Counted from the first letter of the stretch, positions 1-6,626 are shown. The stretch: 11,934 nt of DNA from Acidimicrobiaceae bacterium (GCA_003154135.1 PMCN01000221.1:259-12192); one strand, 5' to 3'. Notes: generated by a model not told the origin, from the letters alone. Numbers and translations are program-made.

Positions 1-822
1 GTTGCCGCCGTGGTGGCCGAACGGCAACTTGAACGTCTCGCCGCCCAGCGCCCGGCTGAGCAGCTGGTGGCCGAGGCAGATGCCGAACACCGGCACTTCG
101 CCGAGGAGACCGGCGATGGTGTCGACTGCGTAGCCCACCATCGCCGGGTCGCCGGGTCCGTTGCTCAGGAACACGCCGTCGGGCCGACGGGCGAGCACCT
201 CGGCGGCCGTGGTCGACGCAGGCACCACCTCCACCGTGGCGAGGTGCGCGAGGTGGCGCAGGATGGTGGTCTTGATGCCGAAGTCGAAGGCCACGATGCG
301 CCGTGGCCCGCCGCCGACGATGTAGGTCTCGGGCGTGGTGACCTCGGCGACGAGGTCGATGCCGTCGGTGCCCCGTTCGGCCGCGGCCGCGGCCCGCAGC
401 TCGGCCTCGCCGGCGGTGCCGAACGCACCGGGCATCGCGCCCGTGTCGCGCAGCAGGCGGGTGAGGCGGCGGGTGTCGATGCCGGCGATGCCGCTGATGC
501 CGAAGCGGTGCAGCATGGCATCGAGCGAATCCTCGGCGCGGTGGTTGCTGTGGCGGCGAGCCATCTCGCGCACGATGACACCGCGGCAGAACGGCCGGGC
601 CGACTCGAAGTCGTGGTCGTTGACCCCGTAGTTGCCGATGTGCGGGTAGGTGAAGGTGATGATCTGGCCGGCGTAGCTGGGGTCGGTGATGACCTCCTGG
701 TACCCGGACAGCACGGTGTTGAACACCACTTCGCCGCCGGCGATGCCGTTGGCGGGCGTGGCGCCGATCAGCTCGCCCTCGAACACGCTGCCGTCGGCCA
801 GCACGAGTGCTGCGTCACGCAT
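1..822 (-). CDS. carA: Carbamoyl-phosphate synthase small (glutaminase) subunit, 3' end cut by window edge
   Basis: CarA hydrolyses glutamine and passes ammonia to CarB, which makes carbamoyl phosphate for pyrimidine and arginine synthesis in the cytoplasm. The first 274 codons are visible and the frame is open through base 1. Residues 1-150 match the CarA-specific N-terminal domain (FNTVLSGYQEVITDPSYAGQ at 34-53, HIGNYGVN at 61-68). A class I glutamine amidotransferase domain starts near residue 175, with FLSNGPGDP (218-226) and the nucleophile elbow GICLGHQ (247-253, Cys249). The visible end, FGHHGGN, is the conserved CarA segment. The His and Glu of the catalytic triad would lie beyond the edge; the family is about 370-390 residues long. 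The ATG start follows CAGGGG by 9 bases. The N-terminal domain excludes TrpG or PabA. The gene is divergent from the glycosyltransferase-methyltransferase gene, and the shared 162-base region holds a likely operator. Confidence 0.96.
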   Translation of the reverse strand, partial: MRDAALVLADGSVFEGELIGATPANGIAGGEVVFNTVLSGYQEVITDPSYAGQIITFTYPHIGNYGVNDHDFESARPFCRGVIVREMARRHSNHRAEDSLDAMLHRFGISGIAGIDTRRLTRLLRDTGAMPGAFGTAGEAELRAAAAAERGTDGIDLVAEVTTPETYIVGGGPRRIVAFDFGIKTTILRHLAHLATVEVVPASTTAAEVLARRPDGVFLSNGPGDPAMVGYAVDTIAGLLGEVPVFGICLGHQLLSRALGGETFKLPFGHHGGN

Positions 823-831
823 GTGATGTCA

Positions 832-837
832 CCCCTG
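832..837 (-). promoter_or_regulatory. Ribosome binding site of carA
   Basis: Read on the minus strand this is CAGGGG, ending 9 bases before the carA ATG. It is the only purine-rich Shine-Dalgarno-like match just upstream and it supports the ATG at 822. Confidence 0.55.
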
Positions 838-856
838 TCGCGCCTGTCGCCTCATG

Positions 857-883
857 ATGCATGATCATGCATGCTAGTGCATG
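857..883. promoter_or_regulatory. Probable ARG-box-like operator of carA: three TGCATG repeats phased at 10 bases
   Basis: TGCATG occurs at 858-863, 868-873 and 878-883, each exactly 10 bases (about one helical turn) after the last. Bases 857-872, ATGCATGATCATGCAT, form a perfect 16-base palindrome. This lines up with the E. coli ArgR half-sites TGAAT-N4-ATTCA as TGCAT-GATC-ATGCA, and Streptomyces ARG boxes as I remember them also use TGCAT half-sites. A second, imperfect box overlaps it (868-881, TGCAT-GCTA-GTGCA). It lies 35-61 bases upstream of the carA ATG. Arginine repression of carAB is known in several bacteria, so ArgR is the best guess, but another dimeric or hexameric regulator is possible. 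Being in a divergent region, it could also affect the gene starting at 985. What is seen is the repeat and palindrome; the regulator is inferred. Confidence 0.55.
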
Positions 884-901
884 GCTATGAGTAAGGGTCA
901 C
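871..901 (-). promoter_or_regulatory. Weak candidate promoter of carA
   Basis: On the minus strand GTGACC (bases 901-896, four of six to TTGACA) is followed 19 bases later by TAGCAT (876-871, four of six to TATAAT). The spacer is longer than ideal. The -10 candidate falls inside the TGCATG repeat block, so a protein bound there would block initiation. Transcription would start near base 864, giving a leader of about 42 bases. The match is poor and the site is proposed mainly because of its position. Confidence 0.25.
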
Positions 902-974
902 AGGGATGCTCCTTCCGTACGAGCCTCACAGGACTCGTTTCACGGTCAGGACGGCAGCGTAGCATCGGGCGCTA

Positions 975-988
975 GCGTGCGTGCGTGC
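975..988 (+). repeat. Short GCGT tetranucleotide repeat overlapping a start codon
   Basis: GCGT is repeated three times (975-986), with a partial fourth unit, directly over the GTG start at 985. The units place GTG codons at 977, 981 and 985 in three different frames; only the last opens the long reading frame. At three copies it is short and may be chance. Confidence 0.5.
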
Positions 989-2517
989 TGGTACGGGTGC
1001 TGTTGGCGTCGCAACATGGTTTCGTCGCCGTCGAACCGGTGCTCGCCGAGCTCGACGAGGCGCGGCGCGCGCTGGCGCCCAGCGGGCTCGAGCTGTCGGC
1101 CACCTTCCTCGGCGAGCCCGTCGACGGCACCCGACCCGAGCAGTTCGCGGCCCGGCTGGGGCTGTCGCTGGGCCGGCTCACACCCTCGGAGTCGGGCTTC
1201 GCCGCGGCGCTGTTGGAGGGGTTCCGTGCCGCGCTCGACGACCACGCCGACGTGATCGTGTCGCTCGACGCCGACGGCCAGCACGACGCTCGCCAGATCC
1301 CCGACCTCGTGCGCAGCCATCTGGCGCACGGCAGCGGCCTCACCATCGGCTCGCGCTGGACGCGTGGTGGCTCCTCCCCCGGCACGGGACCCACCCGCAC
1401 CGCCCTCAGCCGCGCCGGCAACGGACTGGTGAAGGCGTTCACCGGCGCACGCGGCGTGAGCGACAGCACCACGTCGTTCCGGGTCTACCAACCCGACGTC
1501 GCGCGGCTCCTGCTCGACGAGCGCCTGCCGAGCGAGACGTACGGCTTCTTCAGCGCGATGGTGGCGGTCATCCAGGCCCACGGCTTCGCGGTCGACGAGG
1601 TGCCGATCGTCTTCCGGCCGCGCTACTCGGGCGGCGGGCAGATCGAGCAGCACGACCTGCGCGAGTTCGCCGCCAGCCTGCCCACGGTGCGCCGCCAGGT
1701 GCACGGCATCCGTCGCGACATGCGCAGCAACCAGGCCCTGTGGGCACAGCGCAGCCCACGCCTGCGCGCCCAGGCCGCCACCGGCGAGTCGCTGTTCGGG
1801 GCCACCGACGAGCTCACCAACCTGGCCGACGCCGACCACTTCCTCACCTGGATCTGTGAGTCGCTCGACTCGCAGCTGGGTGCTCGCGTGCTCGAGGTGG
1901 GCGCCGGCGTGGGCGCCATCGCCACCAAGCTCGCTGCACTCGGGCACGACGTCGTGGCCATCGAGCCGGCCGACAACGTGTTCCCCGAACTGCAGCGGCG
2001 GACGGCCGGAAACCCTCGCATCGAAGCCCGCAAGATCACGTCGCACGACCTGCTCGCCGAGGGCAGCGACGCATCGTTCGACTCCGTGGTCTACGTCAGC
2101 GTGCTCGAGCACATCCGCGACGATGTCGAGGAGTTGCGCACGGCGTTCCATCTCGTGCGCCCCGGCGGCACCGTCGCCCTCTTCGTACCGGCCATGCCGT
2201 CGCTGTACGGCAGCCTCGACTTCAAGTCGGGCCACTTCCGCCGCTACGACCGCTCACTGCTGCGTCAGGCGATCACCGATGCCGGGTTCGAGGTGGTCGA
2301 CCTGCACTACATGGACGTCGCCGGCGTGGTGCCCTACTTCGTGATGTACCGACTGCTCGACGTGCCTACGCTCGACGCCGGCTCGTCGAAGGTGTACGAC
2401 TCGCTCATCGTGCCGGTGAGCCGCTTCATCCAGAACCATGTCGCTGCGCCAAGAGTTGGCAAGAATCTTGTTGCGGTTGCACGTCGACCGCCGCACTCGT
2501 CCCCACCCGCTTCATGA
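985..2517 (+). CDS. Fused family-2 glycosyltransferase and SAM-dependent methyltransferase
   Basis: This 510-residue protein has two enzymes in one chain. Residues 1-245 look like a GT-A fold family-2 transferase of the polyprenyl-phosphate sugar synthase type: the metal/nucleotide motif LDADGQHD is at 94-101, IGSRW at 121-125 and TSFRVYQP at 163-170. Residues 285-500 are a class I methyltransferase: motif I VLEVGAGVG (302-310), acidic IEP (326-328), the FDSVVYVSVLEHI strand (365-377) and RPGGTVALFVPA (392-403). No signal peptide or membrane segment is obvious, so a cytoplasmic or peripheral location is likely. The nucleotide-binding PxYNE motif usual at the N-terminus is replaced by LASQHGFV, so donor binding may differ. 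Stop codon 973-975 limits the start; GTG 985 is the first usable codon and has no clear Shine-Dalgarno. Donor, acceptor and methylation target cannot be named. The 3' end overlaps the convergent DUF2079 gene by 92 bases. Confidence 0.85.
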   Translation: MLVRVLLASQHGFVAVEPVLAELDEARRALAPSGLELSATFLGEPVDGTRPEQFAARLGLSLGRLTPSESGFAAALLEGFRAALDDHADVIVSLDADGQHDARQIPDLVRSHLAHGSGLTIGSRWTRGGSSPGTGPTRTALSRAGNGLVKAFTGARGVSDSTTSFRVYQPDVARLLLDERLPSETYGFFSAMVAVIQAHGFAVDEVPIVFRPRYSGGGQIEQHDLREFAASLPTVRRQVHGIRRDMRSNQALWAQRSPRLRAQAATGESLFGATDELTNLADADHFLTWICESLDSQLGARVLEVGAGVGAIATKLAALGHDVVAIEPADNVFPELQRRTAGNPRIEARKITSHDLLAEGSDASFDSVVYVSVLEHIRDDVEELRTAFHLVRPGGTVALFVPAMPSLYGSLDFKSGHFRRYDRSLLRQAITDAGFEVVDLHYMDVAGVVPYFVMYRLLDVPTLDAGSSKVYDSLIVPVSRFIQNHVAAPRVGKNLVAVARRPPHSSPPAS

Positions 2518-4042
2518 CGATCACCACGTCGTCCTCGTAGACGGGTTGGAAGGGCCCTCCGGGCGTGATCATGTCGTCGAAGAGGGCCCGGTTGTTGGCG
2601 CCGATCTGCGACTTGTCGAGGATGACGTAGTCGATGGTGCGCGGGTCGGGCAGCTTGGCGCAGTCGTCGTTGCCCCACACCGAAGCCCAGAACGGGTTGG
2701 GCCAGTCGTAGATGTGGCGCCGGTGCGACAGGTGCGGCAGCAGCTGGTAGCTCGACGAGACGGACGCACCGTCGGGGATGTAGGTGAGCGCCTTGTCGAG
2801 CGACGCCGTGCGCGGCCCTTGCGTGGCCCACACGCCGTAGTTGGCGGCATCGAGCGGTGACGGCGACCACGCGACGTTGGTGACGTAGGCGCAGCCCAAC
2901 AGCCACAGGGGCAGCAGCACCTTGGCGATCTTGAACCGCCAGAACACGTACGCGCCGTGGATGGACGCGATCATGATGGGCGCGATCATCACCGACGTGT
3001 ACTGGTAGTGGATCATGCGCGCGTAGGGGCTGAGGCCGATGACGCTGGCGAGCAACTGGGGGGCGGCCATGAGCAGCCCGAGCGGGTTGAACAGGTGCAT
3101 CCAGCCCACCGGCCACGACATCTGCTTGTAGAAGACGAGGCGATCGTGCTGCACCGCGTCGTGCACCACCTTGTCGGGGTGGCGCAGCATCGTGGCGATG
3201 ATCTGCCCCGTGCTCTTGCCGTAGTTGCCGTAGAAGTACGTGATGTAGAACGGCTCGTTGCCGCCGTTGAAGTGCGGGATGACAAGCTTGGTGACCGCGA
3301 GGTACCACACCGCGCCGAGCACCATCACACCCCCGGCCATCTTCACCACGCGCCGGTAGTCGGGCGCCTTGCGCATGTGGATGAGCAGGACGACACCCAT
3401 CATGATGACCGCGAGCGCAGTGTCTTCGCGGGTGCTCAGCGCGAGGAGGACCATGGCGTAGAACCACCCCCATCGCTCCTTGGTGGCGAACCACCACGCG
3501 AACAGCAGCGGCGTGATGACCAGTGCCTCCGGATGGAACATCGCCCAGCTGATCCACTGCACCGGCGCGTACATGAGGTACACGACCGCGAAGCAGAGGC
3601 CCATCCACTCGTTGCGGAACAGGTCGCGCGCGATGAGGTACACCGGCACGGCGCCGAGCGCGAGCGCGCAGGCCTGCACGACGTAGAGGAAGCTGGGCCC
3701 GGCCCCGAGCCAGTAGAACGGCACGAACGCGTAGCCGATGAGGTTGAAGTGATGACCCCAGAAGTCGAGGCCGCGCACCGACATGAACGTGCCGCCGCCC
3801 CGCGACAGCAACCAGAAGCCCTGGTCGTAGATGCCCATGTCGTACGACCAGGTGCCGTAGTTGGCCTGGTTCTGCACGCCCAGGGTGCCGAACACGACCG
3901 CGAAGATGAGCGCGCACAGGCCCACCAGCCATGCCGCCGGGTGCATGGTGGACACCTGGCCGGCGAAGCGGACGCGCCAGTCGTCGAGGCGGGCGCGCCA
4001 CCGAGACGGTTCGACCTCGTCGTTGCCGGCCACCGCGATCAC
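2426..4042 (-). CDS. DUF2079 family multi-pass membrane protein
   Basis: A protein of 538 residues from GTG 4042, with many hydrophobic segments (about 37-56, 97-115, 118-137, 147-165, 173-187, 193-224, 235-252, 313-335, 347-368, 373-390). It resembles DUF2079, a family of bacterial membrane proteins thought related to GT-C glycosyltransferases. Family-like features are the first-loop motif YDMGIYDQGFW (67-77), the GHHFN segment (96-100), WAMFHPEAL (166-174) and STREDTAL (203-210). The C-terminal 150 residues are mostly soluble and probably face outside. Function is not established; envelope glycan or lipid-linked sugar transfer is an inference. The start is uncertain: GTG 4042 lies 37 bases after nusB and GTG 4033 is also possible, both with weak ribosome sites. 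The same frame stays open back into nusB, but that part is nusB read out of frame. The last 28 or so residues, hydrophilic and Gln-rich, run into the convergent gene. Confidence 0.82.
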   Translation of the reverse strand: MIAVAGNDEVEPSRWRARLDDWRVRFAGQVSTMHPAAWLVGLCALIFAVVFGTLGVQNQANYGTWSYDMGIYDQGFWLLSRGGGTFMSVRGLDFWGHHFNLIGYAFVPFYWLGAGPSFLYVVQACALALGAVPVYLIARDLFRNEWMGLCFAVVYLMYAPVQWISWAMFHPEALVITPLLFAWWFATKERWGWFYAMVLLALSTREDTALAVIMMGVVLLIHMRKAPDYRRVVKMAGGVMVLGAVWYLAVTKLVIPHFNGGNEPFYITYFYGNYGKSTGQIIATMLRHPDKVVHDAVQHDRLVFYKQMSWPVGWMHLFNPLGLLMAAPQLLASVIGLSPYARMIHYQYTSVMIAPIMIASIHGAYVFWRFKIAKVLLPLWLLGCAYVTNVAWSPSPLDAANYGVWATQGPRTASLDKALTYIPDGASVSSSYQLLPHLSHRRHIYDWPNPFWASVWGNDDCAKLPDPRTIDYVILDKSQIGANNRALFDDMITPGGPFQPVYEDDVVIVMKRVGTSAAVDVQPQQDSCQLLAQRHGSG

Positions 4043-4079
4043 GGGCGGAAGTCTTGCCGAATCACGCGCGGCTGCGCAG

Positions 4080-4511
4080 TCAGTCGACGCGCAGGACGGG
4101 GACGAGGGCGGCGAGCACACCGTTGACGAACCGGCCGGAGTCGTCGGTGCTGAACCGCTTGACCAGTTCGACGGCCTCGTCGAGCACCACCGCGACGGGC
4201 ACCTCCGGACGGCTGAGGAGCTCGAAGGCCGCGATGCGCAGCACGTTGCGGTCGATGCTGGGCATGCGGGCGAGGGTCCAGCCCTTGGCATGCGCGGCGA
4301 TGGCGTCGTCGAGGCGCACCATGTGCTCCTGCACGCCGTGCACGAGCATGGTGGTCATCTCGTCGGCGGGCGAGATCTGCGCGGCGACGACCTCACTGGG
4401 TGCGATGCCCTTCGCCTCGGCCTCGTAGAGCAGGATGAGCGCACGCTCGCGTGCATCGGTGCGTTCGTCGTCGCCCGCGGGTCGCGAGTTGCGGGTGTCC
4501 CGGCGGGCCAT
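4080..4511 (-). CDS. nusB: Transcription antitermination factor NusB
   Basis: NusB pairs with NusE (ribosomal protein S10) at boxA RNA and promotes antitermination in rRNA operons. The 143-residue length is normal. The all-helical family pattern is clear: RERALILLYEAE (21-32), the central MPSIDRNVLRIAAFELL (83-99), and VPVAVVLDEAVELVKRF (104-120) followed by STDDSGRFVNGVLAAL (121-136). The N-terminal 18 residues are a charged extension that may be disordered. The ATG at 4511 lies 6 bases after the efp stop. There is no strong Shine-Dalgarno, so translation is probably coupled to efp. The efp-nusB pair is a standard actinobacterial arrangement. Confidence 0.96.
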   Translation of the reverse strand: MARRDTRNSRPAGDDERTDARERALILLYEAEAKGIAPSEVVAAQISPADEMTTMLVHGVQEHMVRLDDAIAAHAKGWTLARMPSIDRNVLRIAAFELLSRPEVPVAVVLDEAVELVKRFSTDDSGRFVNGVLAALVPVLRVD

Positions 4512-4517
4512 GTGGGC

Positions 4518-5081
4518 TCAGACCCGGGTGATGTAGTCGCCGGTGCGGGTGTCGACCTTGACCCGGTCGCCCTGGTTGATGAAGAGGGGCACCTGGATCA
4601 CCTTGCCGGTCTCCAGCGTGGCGGGCTTGCGGGCGCCGCTCACCCGATCGCCCTGGATGCCGGGCTCGGTCTCGGAGATGGTGAGCTCGACCGAGGCCGG
4701 GATCTCGACGGTGACGATCTCGCCGTTGTAGAACGCGATGATGGCGACCGAGTTCTCGACCATGTAGTCGGCTGCCGGACCGAGGGCCACGGGCGACACG
4801 TGCTGCTGGTCGTAGCTCTCGAGGTCCATGAACACGTACTCGTCGCCGTCGCGATAGAGGAACTGCATGTCCTTCTTGTCGAGGACGGCCTGCTCGACGC
4901 GGATGCCGGCATTGAACGTGCGGTCGATGACGGCGCCGTTGCGCAGGTTGCGGAGCTTGGAACGTACGAACGCGCCGCCCTTGCCGGGCTTGACGTGCTG
5001 GAACTCGACGACCTGGAACAGCACGTTGTCGATCTCGAGCGTGATGCCGTTCTTCAAGTCGTTGGTGGAAATGGCGGGCAC
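4518..5081 (-). CDS. efp: Elongation factor P
   Basis: EF-P binds between the P and E sites of the ribosome and relieves stalling at consecutive prolines. The protein is 187 residues, full length, with the three beta-barrel domains. Domain I contains the tip loop HVKPGKGGAFVR (29-40), with Lys34 at the position that meets the P-site tRNA. Domain II includes FLYRDGDEYVFMDLESY, and the C-terminal domain has the signature region ending VDTRTGDYITRV. The GTG start is supported by GAAGGA 6 bases upstream and by the family N-terminus (ISTNDLKNG). The gene starts 28 bases inside the end of the upstream peptidase gene. No EpmA/EpmB-type modification gene is nearby. Many actinobacterial EF-Ps have a PGKGP loop as I recall; this one reads PGKGG. 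Confidence 0.97.
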   Translation of the reverse strand: MPAISTNDLKNGITLEIDNVLFQVVEFQHVKPGKGGAFVRSKLRNLRNGAVIDRTFNAGIRVEQAVLDKKDMQFLYRDGDEYVFMDLESYDQQHVSPVALGPAADYMVENSVAIIAFYNGEIVTVEIPASVELTISETEPGIQGDRVSGARKPATLETGKVIQVPLFINQGDRVKVDTRTGDYITRV

Positions 5082-6151
5082 GGAGAATCCTTCGCAGATG
5101 CAGTCAGAACGCGGCAGCCGTTGCTGGTGACGACCACCAGATCTTCCACACGAATGCCGCCGAAGCCTTCACGATAGACGCCCGGCTCGACGGTCACTAC
5201 GTCGCCCACCTGCAATGTGACGTCGGAGGCCTTGTTGACGAAGGGGTCTTCGTGGATGAGCAGTCCCACTCCGTGCCCGGTGCCGTGAGTGAACCAGTCG
5301 CCGTATCCCGCATCGGCGATGATGCCGCGGCACACGCCGTCGAGGTCGCGCGCCACCAGGCCCGGCGCCACCGCGGCAACCCCCGCCACCTGGGCGGCGA
5401 GCACCAGCTCGTACAGCTCCCGTTGCTGGGCCGACGGCTCGCCCACCACGAACGTGCGGGTCATGTCGCTGTGGTAGCCGTCGACGAGTGCACCGACGTC
5501 GACGACCACCAGGTGACCCTCCTCGATGACCGTGTCGGTGGGCCGGTGGTGGGGCAGCGCGCCGTTGCGCGGCCCGGTGGCGACGATGGTGTCGTAGCTG
5601 GGTCCACTGGCACCGAGCTCGCGCATGCGCAGCTCCAGTCGGTTGCGAACCTGCGCCTCGGTGAGGCCATCGGCGAGCGCCGGTGCCACTTCGGCGAGCG
5701 CCTGGTCGGCGATGGCGCAGGCGCGCTCGATGGCGGCGATCTCGGTGTCGTCCTTGATGCGCCGCCCGGCCTCCACCAGGCCGCTCGTGGCCACCAGCGT
5801 GCATGCGACGGTGGCAGCGAACTGCCCGTGCTGCTGGTACGACACGTGCGGTGCCTCGAAGCCGAGACGGCCCAGCCCGCGCGTGCGGGCCACCAGCTCG
5901 TCGAGCATCGCTCCCCCGGTGGCACCCACCGCCACCTCACCATCGAACCCGGCAGCCGACATCTGCTGCGCAGCCTGCACGCCGTAGCGGCCATCGGTGA
6001 AGATGGTGACGCGGTCGGGCGTCACCACCGCCCAGCCGTTGGAGCCCGAGAAGCCGGTGAGCCAGCGGATGTTGGTGAGATCGGTGACGAGCAGCGCGTC
6101 GATGCCGTCGAGGCGTTCGCGCACGCCCGCCACGCGTGCCACGAGGCTCAT
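5054..6151 (-). CDS. pepQ: M24 family Xaa-Pro aminopeptidase / dipeptidase
   Basis: A pita-bread fold metallopeptidase of 365 residues that would cleave peptides at an N-terminal Xaa-Pro bond in the cytoplasm. Residues 1-125 are the creatinase-type N-terminal domain (NIRWLTGFSGSNG, 27-39). The catalytic domain has all five dinuclear metal ligands of the family: Asp218 in VVDVGA, Asp229 in HSDMTRTF, His293 in GTGHGVG, Glu322 in VEPGVY and Glu336 in RVEDLV. It also has the HHRPTD segment (201-206). The ATG at 6151 overlaps the aroQ stop in an ATGA, which suggests translational coupling; the longer open frame upstream of this ATG is aroQ read out of frame. The 3' end overlaps efp by 28 bases. 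A proline peptidase next to EF-P is a common actinobacterial pairing. Whether it acts as an aminopeptidase P or a prolidase cannot be told from sequence alone. Confidence 0.92.
   Translation of the reverse strand: MSLVARVAGVRERLDGIDALLVTDLTNIRWLTGFSGSNGWAVVTPDRVTIFTDGRYGVQAAQQMSAAGFDGEVAVGATGGAMLDELVARTRGLGRLGFEAPHVSYQQHGQFAATVACTLVATSGLVEAGRRIKDDTEIAAIERACAIADQALAEVAPALADGLTEAQVRNRLELRMRELGASGPSYDTIVATGPRNGALPHHRPTDTVIEEGHLVVVDVGALVDGYHSDMTRTFVVGEPSAQQRELYELVLAAQVAGVAAVAPGLVARDLDGVCRGIIADAGYGDWFTHGTGHGVGLLIHEDPFVNKASDVTLQVGDVVTVEPGVYREGFGGIRVEDLVVVTSNGCRVLTASAKDSPCPPFPPTT
5088..5093 (-). promoter_or_regulatory. Ribosome binding site of efp, inside the upstream peptidase gene
   Basis: GAAGGA on the minus strand, with 6 bases to the GTG start of efp. 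It is among the best Shine-Dalgarno matches in the window. It lies within the last codons of the peptidase gene, so efp can start independently as well as by coupling. Confidence 0.7.
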
Positions 6152-6588
6152 GCCGCGGCGAGCTTTCGGGCGACGGCCTCGACCGCCAGTTCGTAGCCGT
6201 GCATGCCGAGGCCGACGATCGACCCCGTGGCGACGGGAGCGACCACGCTGGTGTGTCGCCACGGCTCTCGGGCATTGGGGTTGGAGATGTGCACCTCGAT
6301 GATCGGCCCGGCGAAGGCCGCGAGTGCGTCGTGGATGGCCCAGGCGTAGTGGGTGAAGGCGCCCGGATTGATGATGATTGCTGCAGCGTGGCCTCGCGCG
6401 GCGTGGATGGCGTCGACGAGCGCGCCCTCGTGGTTCGTCTGGAAGGCCTCGACGGTGTGCTGGTGCGCCGCCGCGGCCGCCGCGGTGGCCGCCTCGTAGT
6501 CGGCGAGGGTGGCCGTGCCGTAGACGTCGGGCTCGCGCTGACCGAGCAGGTCGAGGTTGGGACCGTGGAGGAGGGCGATGATGGCCAC
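6148..6588 (-). CDS. aroQ: Type II 3-dehydroquinate dehydratase
   Basis: AroQ converts 3-dehydroquinate to 3-dehydroshikimate, step 3 of the shikimate pathway, as a dodecameric type II enzyme. From GTG 6588 it is 146 residues, the usual length. The family opening HGPNLDLLGQREPDVYG (8-24) holds the catalytic Arg18 and Tyr23 of the flexible lid. The substrate-binding residues are also present: Asn74 in INPGAFTHYA, His80, and EVHISNPNAREPWRH (98-112) with His100 and Arg107. The start is not certain: an AGGA sits only 2 bases before GTG 6588. An in-frame TTG at 6630 overlaps the stop of the acetyltransferase gene as TTGA and would add 14 residues. I prefer GTG 6588 because family proteins begin just before the HGPN motif. 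The stop overlaps the start of the peptidase gene. Confidence 0.95.
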   Translation of the reverse strand: MAIIALLHGPNLDLLGQREPDVYGTATLADYEAATAAAAAAHQHTVEAFQTNHEGALVDAIHAARGHAAAIIINPGAFTHYAWAIHDALAAFAGPIIEVHISNPNAREPWRHTSVVAPVATGSIVGLGMHGYELAVEAVARKLAAA

Positions 6589-6626
6589 GGTCCTATCGTG
6601 CCACGCTCGCCCGCTGCGCGGGTCGA

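Larger units (their letters stand above)
823..984. other. Divergent intergenic region between carA and the glycosyltransferase-methyltransferase gene
   Basis: These 162 bases contain no convincing gene and are visibly less GC-rich in their left half than the flanking coding DNA. They must carry both divergent promoters. Besides the TGCATG block near carA, a TAGCAT hexamer at 960-965 is a possible -10 element for the plus-strand gene. It would put the transcription start only about a dozen bases before the GTG at 985; no good -35 partner is seen (TTTCAC at 938-943 is weak). I see no terminator hairpin or riboswitch fold here. Confidence 0.6.

Noticed and set aside
10..864. A 284-codon plus-strand frame opposite carA
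   Set aside because: carA on the minus strand shows unmistakable family motifs; the plus frame is its shadow.
975..988. Classical phase variation by the GCGT repeat
   Set aside because: There are only about three units, and unit changes would not shift the frame downstream of the last GTG.
946..2235. A 429-codon minus-strand frame opposite the glycosyltransferase-methyltransferase gene
   Set aside because: The plus strand has clear GT2 and SAM motifs; the opposite frame has none and is Ala/Gly/Arg-rich.
2460..2470. CAAGA-A-TCTTG inverted repeat in the gene overlap
   Set aside because: Five-base arms with a one-base centre cannot form a useful hairpin, and both strands code here.
2544..2560. 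AGGGCCCT palindrome as a possible terminator for the convergent genes
   Set aside because: It has no loop and no T-run, and it lies inside the DUF2079 coding sequence.
4043..4291. Upstream extension of the DUF2079 frame
   Set aside because: It would overlap nusB in another frame, and its translation is Ser/Pro/Arg-rich shadow sequence; the membrane protein begins convincingly only after nusB ends.
3861..5177. A 438-codon plus-strand open frame opposite nusB, efp and the DUF2079 start
   Set aside because: It crosses several real minus-strand genes and its translation is Asp/Val/His-rich repeat-like text with no domain.
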